Below, piece after piece: positions 54,351 through 64,000 of a stretch of 64,000 bases of DNA (position 1 is the stretch's first letter; the number at the start of each line of letters is the position of its first letter). The DNA is from Monarcha castaneiventris obscurior (Eukaryota; Chordata; Aves; Passeriformes; Monarchidae), in assembly GCA_026261815.1 (NCBI GenBank), contig JAMPIT010000484.1, positions 10,266,501 through 10,330,500 of the forward strand. Reading direction: 5' to 3'. The position numbers were made by a program, and so were the translations under genes. The notes under the pieces are model-generated. The model was not told the DNA's origin, made no database searches, and worked only from the letters and a program-made list of their open reading frames with translations.

Positions 54351-57300
54351 TCCCATCAGGAGAGGCTGATTTATGGCAAAAAAGGTGTCAATACCTTTTC
54401 ATGCAGTAAATAATGTTGCGTACGCAGTGTATCAACCGCTGAGAGCAGTGCTTAACACCTCAGGTAGTTTTCCATTTTTCTTTGACAAGTACCTTAATTA
54501 TCAGACTTCTGTATTTGTAACTGATGCTGCATTGGACTCTGAATATCAAAACTAATGCCAAGGGAAAGCGACAGTAATTTTTGGCTCAACATTTTCATCA
54601 GCCCTAAACTGACTGACAGGGCACCAGCTAGGGCAGGAATCTGATCCCTTTGTACTTCCGATACTGCTTTGAACCATAAAATCAAATATGGTCACACAGA
54701 CAGTGAGGTGCAGAGTAAAGGTGTCACAATCTGGCACGTGTATCCAATGAAGTCCTCCAGAGGGAGGTATAATAGGAGGGTGAAGTGTTAATAGTTCCTT
54801 TGAATTTTTATGACCCCTGTTTTGCAAAGAGTGGTCATGTGCTGTTGTTTTGAACTTCACCCACGTTTTTTCTATTTCCTAGATCTGCCTTTGTGATGGC
54901 CACTCCCAGAGCAATCAACCCAGAGGAAATTCATGTCTGAACTGATGAAGCTCAGTTTCATTCTCAGCTTCTCACTGGAAATATGGAAGTTTTTCTTCTA
55001 TCTGCATTTTTCCCAAGGTGTTCTGAATTAAAGTTCTGAGTTAAATCTGGCTGCATTGGTGTCAGCTCTTCCATGTCATCAGCACATATTCTGTTACTTC
55101 TAGGATTTAAAAAACACATGTGAAATGTACCAGGTAGACTTTCTGGTGCCTCATGTACTCAGGTCCTGTGTTTTAATTCTGAGCCAGGTGTGATTTCAGT
55201 GAACCAAGAAGTTGTGATAACAGCATACCTAGGAACTACAGAAAAACACATTTAAGCCAACAAGAGCTGAGTCTGCAGCACCTGGTGCTGTTGAGACCAT
55301 GCACTAATCCCTGATGCTGGGCTTGCTCTGTTGAGTGGGTACAATACTAGGTCAGTGTTAAGCTATCGTGGATGGCTTGTGTCCACACAGGGTGGGTACC
55401 TCTGTATTACATGTTCCTACATTTCCCATTTGTGTGCAGAAATGTCTTGGGAGTCTCTTCTGCTTGTTGAGAGAAGGATTTTGGTGAGTTCAGCCTGGTT
55501 TGTCTTTTCCCTTCCTTAACGGATGGTCACGGAGTGATATTTTAGTTCTGGAAAGAGAATCTTTTAACCTTCCCGTGTCAGCTGTAGACTCCACCCTGCA
55601 CAGAGTGAACAGTGTCAGCAAGAGAGGAGGAGGTCTGGGGTTATGAAAATGGCTACTCAACACCATCGAGTCCCACAATGGACCTCAGGAAAGCTCTGTG
55701 TTCCTACAGAGACAGAGCTGACGTGCCTCTACAACAAAGCACAGAAGGCTGGCAGGGGCAGGAGCAGCACGTGTTTTGATGCATAAAGACTCCACATTAT
55801 AAAAACCTTCCCAAAACAAGGAAAAAATTAAGTGTTTCAAAATGTGAGCCCAAAGGAAAAGCATAATGACGTCTAACAAAAGACTTATTTGCTTCTCCCA
55901 TAGAGAGGTATCTGCCACTTACTCGAGCTGGCAAGGCAGCGTCTCAAAAGGCAATTTAACCAAGTTGCATAAGGCCTTGGCTGGGTGGCTGTAGAAATAT
56001 AGGGCCTCTTATCTGAATAAGAGCTGGCCACAGCTGTTGCAGATCTTGAAGGAATTATTTCTGTGCCTGTCAAACATCTGCTTTGTAAGCAAACAAAGCG
56101 GCTGAAACACCAGTGGTGCGCATGACATGCTGCAGCTCATGGGGCAGAGCCAGGAGGCAGTAAATGGAAACTTTTTTTCCCCTGGCATCAGAAACCTTAT
56201 GTCCCATGAATGTCTCACATGGACAGATAGGCCCTAATCCCTCTGTGTTATATAGACCTGTGCTGTGTCTTAGGAAAAGGGCCCGTGTGGTCTGAGCACT
56301 GATCTCAGTGCCTGGTAAGCTATAAATCATCTACCGCTGTCATGAATATTCTGACATATAGCCTACAGAACTACATTTATTTTCTTTCTCACCACCCAGG
56401 AATTGTTCTATATAAATGTGTGTAGACCCAAAAAGTCTGATGCTAAAAATCAGGATGTGCATTGGAGTCCTTTGACGTTAAACATCTTCTTCCTTTCCTG
56501 TTTTTCCTCCCTTAGCCATTGCTATATTTTTCCTCCACAAAACAGTCACAGTGCATCCTCTGTTAACCAAACCAGCTGCCTTTCTGTACCTCTGGTAGTC
56601 TCCCCATTACCAAAACTCTCACACTACAGAATAAATGCCCTCTGAGAGCCTGGCCACAGGGAGTGGGGGATGCCTGTACACTGGGTGACCAGAATGCTTT
56701 GTGCTCTCCTGTGTGTGTTTTTAGGCTGCCACCAGTCCCATAAAACCCCATGATAAGTGCCTATTGCTGAGTTTCTTTGCATGTGTGCTTGTGGGTCTGG
56801 ACCGTGAGCCTTCACTCTCCCAAAATGTAGATGTTGTGGGAGAGCCCAGTCCAAATACGAGGATTGACCACCATATGAGGATACTGATTTTGTGTTTTGT
56901 CCACTCAAAACTTTCCTTCTTTGTGCACTACCAAAACCCACTAGCATTTAAGGAGGAGGATGGTGACTGTGAATAGAAGAACAACCACATGAATGAATGT
57001 AAAAGGTTGACCTGAGGTCTCTCTCCCTTTTTTTCCCCTGGCAGACTTCCAAGTGTTCCTGCAGTGTGTTCCTGAGTTGTTTATCCACATCTTTTTGAAA
57101 ATATCTCAGTGCAATGTGACACAGCTCCACATTTTCTTTATATGTATAATCAAATGCAAACAATTAAGGTTGCCTAACTGAGCTCTGTGCCAACAGGTAA
57201 CTACAGTTCAAAGGGCCTTTTACGCAGTTAACAGGTTGGACAGCATTTCCTCCACACCCTTCAAACAAAGTTAAGGTGTAACATCTAACAGAACTTTCCT

Positions 57301-58068
57301 GTCAAAATCTCCAGTTCTAGGATGAGCTTCAGGTTGTGAAGGACACATCAAGGCTGAGCAGAAAATCAGTGCATGACATTCAATTTTCAGCTGAAGAGGT
57401 GGGAATGCATCCATTTCAGGCTCCATGCAAGACCACAAAGTTATTGCCAGTTCTCTGTGTGTCAGCTGGAAGCTAACAAAGCAGTATCACCTTGCAATGA
57501 AGACAATCTTATCAAGGACTTCCAACTAATTTCCATTCCAGTTCTGTTGCTGCAATTTTTATCTAATTATTCTCAATGACACTGGGCAGAGGAGGTGTTA
57601 CTATAAAGGAAGATTGTGTTTCTAGTTACAGCTTAACACTATAGGCAGGGGGGGTTGGGTTTTGTTAGAAGCTTTGCCATAGATCTGGGTTAATTGACAC
57701 ACCTTTGCCTCATGGCTTTTAAACTGCAATGTGGTGTGAGCAGTCACACTTAGCTGAATTTAAAATCATTACTGTATCTGAGGTGCTTTTTCTGGAAGAT
57801 GTAGGTGCAGGTGGCTTGGCTACACTTGTCATAGGAGAGAACACCTCCAAGCATCTGCTCAGACACTGTATTTCACAGATTTGCATAGTTAGGTTTGTGC
57901 TCATCATTCACGTGGATAGCTGGGTTTAGTTTAGCTGGGGCTGGGGGTGGTGCTTGGCCAGACTTGTGTCTCGTTGTGTGAATGGAGTCTGAGTCTTCAA
58001 AGAAAGGAGAGCAGCAGGGAATGGACTCAGCCAAGGACTGGCTGTGAGATGTGGGGCTTTTCAGCTCC

Positions 58069-58079
58069 CGGGTTCAAAT
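58069..58079 (+). repeat. tRNA-type B box, possible SINE relic
   Basis: GGTTCAAATCC matches the RNA polymerase III B-box consensus and is followed by AATGAAGTTAATGAAAA, which resembles a block of ancient amniote repeats. No convincing A box lies at the right distance upstream, and the tRNA fold is absent, so this is not called a tRNA gene. Confidence 0.25.
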
Positions 58080-59984
58080 CCAATGAAGTTAATGAAAATC
58101 AGATGGCTTTCTTGCCATCTGGCAGCCAGCTGGGAGCTTATGTGCATACAGGTGAATTTTACTATCAAGTTACAGGACAAATTATTTCATCAGCTCTAAG
58201 GACAAACTGGGAACGGTGAAGAAAACTGAATAAGCTGCATCAACCCAGGGCACTGGTGTGGTACTTTAAAGGAGTGATGTGTGGGAGGAATGAGCTAAGT
58301 TTTAGTCTTATAACTTCCTTTTTTGACAGAGAAGGACAGACTTAACAACACCAAGGCTTCTTCCTGGGAAACTGAGTAGGTCAGAGTTTTCTGTCAGCCC
58401 CGTGGTCCTTTCCATGAAACTGATGATTCTGATGCATCAGGGAAACTTGCAGCCCTAACCACACTTTTTTTTGGTTTGTTTTGTTTGGGAAGGCAGGTTA
58501 ACCTCCCTGTTGAAGACAGTTTCATTTATTCTTCATACTTGCAGAAAAGATGGATGTCAGCTCAAGGGAGAAGTAGAGGTAGTCTACCAGGATGCTCAGA
58601 GCAGGATGTAAAATCATTCAGTGACTTGTGGCTGTGCAGAGATCTTATAAAACTGCATTAGCTGTGTGCTCTGGCCTTGTATCACCTCATGGTTTTCAGG
58701 GCAATGCCATACCTCAGCTGGTGGCCCTTTCATTACATGGCTTCTTCTGTACTGCAAGAACACAAGCCTTGTGATGCCTGAAGTACTCTGCTAATTTGAG
58801 AACAGATCCCAAGACACTTTGCAGTTTACCAGGAGGAGAAAGGGGCTTCCAAAGTTCTGCCCATCCCCATCTCAGCTCTGGGCAACGCTGTAATTTCCCG
58901 GGAGGTGACTCTTTTCTAGCAATTTCTCACTTCCCTTTTTCCCTCGTCAGGGCCGAGGGATGGTGGCTGCAGCTGTCAGGGGCTGTGACTGTCTGAAAGC
59001 ACCCAGGTGCCCAGAGACACCAATTCAGCTGATGGGCTTTGGGGCTGGGCAGGAGGATTGTGAGCCCTCCGGTCAACAGGGGTAGGTGGGCTCAGTTTGT
59101 AGAGTTAAAACAGCTGTGTTAAATTGTATTTACTGTAGGAATGAGCAGCTTTGCTGCTCTGGGAGTGGGAGGTGTTGGCCTTATCCCTTCATCCCAAAGG
59201 CACTGGAGAACCCTGCCTGCATGGAGCTGGTAGGCCAAGTGGGGAAGGTCTAGGGCAGCAGGGAAGGAAGGCTCTGTGTACTTTCTGGGTTCATTTATCT
59301 TGGTGTTACCTCGCTGGTGCAGACCCTGGTCACAGTGTGCATGTGGGAGCAGCTTGTTTCACCCTCTGGGTATATTTGGAGAGCTGGATTGGGCCAGCTG
59401 AGCTCCTGGCATGTATTTCTGTGATGTTAGGTTGTTCTCTTTTCATTGCAGTTGCTTTATCCATTTTCATTTCCTGCTTGTCTCTACCTACCTGGAAGCT
59501 TGTAACACCTCTTTTTGTTGTTACAACAACTTATTTTTGTAGGATTTACATTGTTGTCTGGCTGGAACTGAAGTAGGAAGAGGTCATTTGGTACAACTGA
59601 TGTCAAGAGAAAGGCTTGGCTGCCTCAGCAAAGCACGAGAGGAGCTTTTCTTTCTCTATGTTGGGTTTATGCATCTCTTTGTGTTTCACAGGGGTTATAG
59701 AAGCAGGATTTGGCTCTTGCATCTGGTGTGGTTCTTCCACATGAGATTTTATGTTTGGGAGAGAATTTCTGGGCATTTTCGATTGGAACTGGATGTCCCA
59801 AGCCAAGGCTGGGGCTTCTGCAGTTGTTAAAAGAAAAGAAGAAGAAAGAAGTCAGAGCTTTTGCATGAAATGAAGCAGTAATTTATGGGCAGTGTGCCAG
59901 AGTAAAAGAAGAAAGCAGCGCATGTCCCCCCTCCCAAACTGCTGTTATCCACATTCCATCAGTATTGGCAAATAAGAATTAATC

Positions 59985-60050
59985 TCATAATTGTGTAACC
60001 GAGGAAACTGAGGCAGGAAGTGACAAAGAAATCATTGAGAGAGCTTAGAA
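59985..60050 (-). repeat. MIR-like SINE fossil, minus strand
   Basis: CGAGGAAACTGAGGCAGGAA (60000-60019) followed by GTGACAAAGAAATC is the reverse complement of the MIR segment 'ttgcccaagtcac...ttcctgcctcagtttcctc'. Only a short part is recognisable. Confidence 0.5.
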
Positions 60051-62454
60051 TGTCATCTAAGGATTCTGGGTGGGACATTTGGCTAGAACGGATGATTTTT
60101 GATGTCTCAGTGCAAGACCACTATAGAATCTGGTGTGTGCTTTTGGGGGTTTTATTTGTTTGCTGGTTTGTTTTTTTGTGCTGGCCCTGTCTGTGTGCCC
60201 CATCTTGTTCCCTCTCTCCTCTGTAGGTGTGCACTCCTGTCTGTGAGGTGTACGGTGCCTTTTCAGTGCGTGATTCTGGGTGCTGAATTCTGGTAGAAGT
60301 GAATTGTCTGAATAATACATGTATCTGAAAAATTCCAGAAAAACCTCGCACCCACCTTCTTCCTTGATTAAGAAGGACTTCCTGAGGGAAATAGTTCCAC
60401 CTACATGTACCCTGCAGCTAGAGGCTGATTCAGAGAAACCTACTTAGCTTTTGTCTGCTGTAGTACACAGGTGAGAAGGGGCTGCCAAGGACGTGACTTG
60501 CCGTTTCTAAAATATACAAGGCTTGTGCAAGGAACAGCAGATGCAGCTACAAACCTGCCAGAATTTATCTTTCTCCGTGTGAGTGGTGCGTGTTGTTGAA
60601 ACTGGGTCTCACTTTAAGGAAATAGCAGATGGAACTGTGAGAGGGACAAAGAGAAGTAAACCTTAGCGTGTTTGGCATGTTAATGTGGGCTCTGAGAGCT
60701 CTAAAGGGACTATCCTAGAGGCGTGTGTTGCTTAGCAGTTTTGGCTTGCCACAGGTAATAAAAGTCTGCACTCATGAAGAACTAAATCTACAAGTTTATT
60801 AAAACACGAGTAGACTGTTGTCTTTCTCGAGGAAAATTTCTTGTCCTCTTTCATCACACTTTATAGAGCGTGTTGAGACACAATTGAGAACACTGCTGTT
60901 CTTGTTCGGAAGCAGGGAGTGTTCCTGTGAATGGGAAAGCTCCATTTGAATTAATCATGGGTGATTAGGCATCTAATAGGCTCTGCAGCTCTTTAGATCC
61001 GAGGTCCTCAGCACTAGCTGATGCAAAAGTAGTGTGTGTGTGATAGTGAGTAAGAACTATCCTGCCAGAGCTTCTGTACAGCTCTCTTTATAGGCATGCA
61101 CTGGAGTTTTGTTTCCACGGCCTTGCAATTTCATATTTTGACCAGGTCATGTCTCACAGCTCTCTGCATCATCACTTATTCTCTCCCTCAAAAACAGGGC
61201 TAGTCAGCGTTCTCTGGGCTTTCTTTGGGAATTGCAATAAACTACAGAGTTGTCAGGAGTATGTGTATGTAGAAATAGTAATATCAGCACCCAAAAGGAA
61301 AGATTGAAATTCACAGGATTTTGCGTGTGTGTGCTTGCTTTTATGAGCAAAGAATGGTTGCATTAAAAAAATAAACCAGACACTGGTGGGAATATGATAA
61401 GTGAAATCTGTGTTTGCTCTGTGTGTATGTATTTATTTTTCTGGGTGATTTTAAGTGATGGGAGAAGAAAACACACTGAATCACTGCTTTTTAGAAGTGT
61501 CCCAAAGACTATTTCAGATCTAGGCCTGCTTACTAATCTATTCAGCCCCTCCTCTGGGGAGTTCTATAAAAGAACTTTCTTTCTGCTGGCTATCTCTCTT
61601 TATGCTGCTCCGTGTACTTATTGTGAGGAAGAAAGATCTTGTTGTCTCACATCTAAATATCTATTTCAAAGTGAAGTAAAAAGCATGAGATGTCTTTTTG
61701 TTCAGCATTTGTACAGCTCCTGCTCAGCAGGACTGCTCATGATTGAGATCCTTGATCTCTATATCAATACAGAAAGCCAGTAAAATAAGCTGCTACCTGG
61801 GGCAGGCCAAATTCCTGAATCTGACCAATGCAAAAGAGCAAAGCTCTTCACATACCAAATAGACCATCTGTCAACATGCTATGCCAAGTTTCTGGAAGAC
61901 CAGCAATGCAATTCAGACTGTGAAACTATCTAAAACATTGAATAGAAAATTATTTGTGATAGGAAACTTTTAAGTTGTGAGTGAAGCCGCAAAAAGTGCT
62001 GCTGTGTAAGTCACAGTATCTGGGAAAGGAGCAATCAGACAACAGCAGTTCAGCTGAGTCCCCTGACTCCTGCTGATGATGCTGGACATATCACAGGGCC
62101 AGGCACTTGAGGAGAGGCAGTTGAATTTCAAAAGCCTGTGCAGACTAGAATGTTCCACTCAACTGTTCTATTCATGTTCTTGGAGGGAAACTCTCATGAA
62201 AGTACCTTTACTGAGACTCCCTTGAACACGGTGAGTCTGCTGTAATGATTCATACACAGGAAGGTACAGATCCTTGATCCCCTCTGAGTACTTGTTTGCA
62301 TCCTGATGGCTTTTAAGAATGAATAGACTATGAGGTGCTAAAAGCTTAGCCCAGGCTGAGTGGGTGGAGGAAAGGGGATATTGCTAAATGACTGCTGTGC
62401 TATTTATTGCTGAGTGGATGCCTCCCAGATGGTAAAAACAAGATTTTTGGTTTG

Positions 62455-62592
62455 AGGTGGTTTTTTTTTTTTGTTTGAGGTGTTTGGTTGTTTGGTTTGG
62501 TTTTTTTTTTTTGTTGGTGGGTTTTTTGGTTTCTTGGTGTGTTTTTTTTTGGGGGGTGGTTTGTGTCATGGTTTTTGTTTGTTTGTTTTTTG
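62455..62592. repeat. T/G-only low-complexity tract
   Basis: About 140 bases nearly without C or A: T-runs of up to 13 separated by G, GG or GGG, with one G6 run. It is the reverse-complement counterpart of the A/C tract at about 6868-6960. Open frames of apparent Phe/Trp/Val-rich peptides here are artefacts of composition. Confidence 0.8.
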
Positions 62593-64000
62593 CAAGGCTG
62601 CTTCTGGCAGTTAAGGTGCAGCCAAATAAGTTCCAGCCTGACAACAGTGAACAGTGCGAAGGTGGCCAGAGCACTTGCTTAAAATTGCCGCTCCAGTATT
62701 TGAGCTGAGATTAGGAATGCTCTAGGCTTGTGCCCTCCATCCGAATGTTTGTGCTTCCCTAGTTCCCTTTTATGTAATTATGGGCTGAACCCTTTGGCGT
62801 TTTTGCTGTAACATGTACTAAATTTGAACACTTGTTTAAGTGCCCCATGTGGATGCGGGTGGAAATGGAAAGCTGTTCAGACTGCAGTTTTTCTCCAAAT
62901 TAAAGAACCAAATAAAATGGGTGTTGCAGATCCCTCCATTGCCGACAGGGTTGTTGGGTTTTTTTCTACAGTTTCTGCTCCAGTTGTGTGACTTTGCTGA
63001 CTTCTGTCTTGTGGAGGGAAATATTTCTCAGTCCTTACTCCAGTAAGAGGCCATGACTTGGGCCCTGATTCTGCAGATGGGAGTGTCCCTACCCTAGTTT
63101 CCACACTTGTGTTACAAAACTTACTGCTTTCTGTACTAAAATTAAGTACAGGCCTATGTGTTTGTATAATTGGGGCCTGACAGAATCAAATCAAGTTGTC
63201 CCAGAGAGTGTGTGCTCCCTCCTTTGTAACCCTCTGATGTGTATGAACTTTAAATTTGTTCTTGAAATGCATCCCCTTTGCTGTGTCTGAGTGGGAGTCC
63301 TTTTTCAAGGGAAAAAGGAAGGAGAACAAAAATATTTTAGGTTGTGATAGATGCTTTTGCCAGAGGATGGGATAAGTTTCTAACTTGACAAGGTGATCAT
63401 ATCTGTCTCACAGGGTCTTATTCAAGCACCTCTCAGTGTGCAGGGATTTATGGACACAGATCTTCATGTCCACAAAATAATGGGTGTCTTAGGGTCACCT
63501 TGGATAGCTGATGAAAGGGACCCCCCGGTGCTGTCTGAAGGGAATTTTGGAAGGCATGGTACCAGTGTCATTCTGCAGTGTGAGAAGTTCTGAAAAATGT
63601 GTGTGGCTGTCTTGTGTGGGTGACAAGTGGATTTCATGGGTGTAGAGAGAGACTTTGTGCTCAGGATCTATAACTCAAAATGTTTTTGGAGCTGTAAAGA
63701 CGACTGAAAGAAAGCTTTGGGATCTGGAATGAAGCTCTGAAATGGGAGACTGGCTATAGGCATGCTTTTGTGGGCTGGGAAGTGTATAAGGTTGTGTTGA
63801 TAGTGCCCTGGCTTTTTAGTACCTTTTTTTTTTTTAAACAAAAAGCTGCTACATGTGGAGTTATAAGTCAAAGTGAAATTCATATCTAAAAAGGCCAAAA
63901 AATTTAAGAATAAGTGTTTTTCTTTATTTTTGTGCATTCCCATTTTCCACTTTGATTTCACGATTTCCAAGTCACTGAAGCCTTTGATGCACCTGCTGCA

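Larger units (their letters stand above)
54351..64000. other. Intergenic DNA, third part
   Basis: About 9.6 kb without a recognisable exon or RNA gene. Listed separately are a B-box-like motif (58069-58079), a MIR-like fossil on the minus strand (about 59985-60050) and a T/G-only tract (about 62455-62592). A T-run lies near 63827-63837. The remainder is ordinary AT-rich sequence. Any gene that begins just beyond 64000 cannot be seen. Confidence 0.5.

Noticed and set aside
58015..58100. tRNA gene suggested by a perfect B box
   Set aside because: No A box at correct spacing and no acceptor or anticodon stem could be drawn; listed only as a possible SINE relic.
62457..62708. Hydrophobic Phe/Trp/Val-rich peptide resembling membrane segments
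   Set aside because: It is the translation of a T/G low-complexity tract, not a real protein.

Overview
The window looks like nuclear DNA from a bird. The evidence is a chicken-repeat-1 (CR1) LINE 3' end, very sparse interspersed repeats, a compact CpG-island promoter, and one clearly recognisable vertebrate gene with introns. A/C-only and T/G-only low-complexity tracts hint at a songbird, but the species cannot be fixed from sequence alone.

The only protein-coding gene I can support is KLF15 (Kruppel-like factor 15), on the + strand at about 11.3-25.0 kb. It has three exons: a non-coding exon 1 inside a CpG island (about 11335-11660), a large exon 2 carrying the start codon and most of the protein (15907-17014, ATG at 15972), and a small exon 3 (22944 to about 24955) with zinc fingers 2 (second half) and 3, the TGA at 23110-23112 and a roughly 1.8 kb 3' UTR. 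The spliced product is 403 residues: an N-terminal serine-rich/acidic regulatory half and three C-terminal C2H2 fingers. The exon 2/exon 3 junction splits the codon that follows the second cysteine of finger 2.

Layout: 1-10.8 kb is 5' flanking DNA with possible regulatory motifs and one SINE fossil. 10.81-11.09 kb is an antisense CR1 copy that abuts the promoter. 11.06-11.9 kb is the CpG island with promoter and exon 1. 11.66-15.9 kb is intron 1, with a near-consensus glucocorticoid-receptor-type site, a 14-bp palindromic E-box and a MEF2-type site. 17.0-22.9 kb is intron 2. 25-64 kb is gene-poor DNA in which I recognise only old repeats (MIR-like, CR1/L3-like, CR1, a probable solo LTR), a pair of abutting inverted repeats, G-quadruplex-type tracts and simple repeats.

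KLF15 is known as a glucocorticoid-, fasting- and clock-responsive regulator of amino-acid, lipid and glucose metabolism in liver, muscle, heart and kidney, so the intron 1 motifs fit its known biology. Whether they are used is inference. The more interesting gene-level observations are a possible truncated isoform by intronic polyadenylation after exon 2, and a minimal upstream ORF directly before the KLF15 start. I found no convincing evidence of an entirely new biological system.
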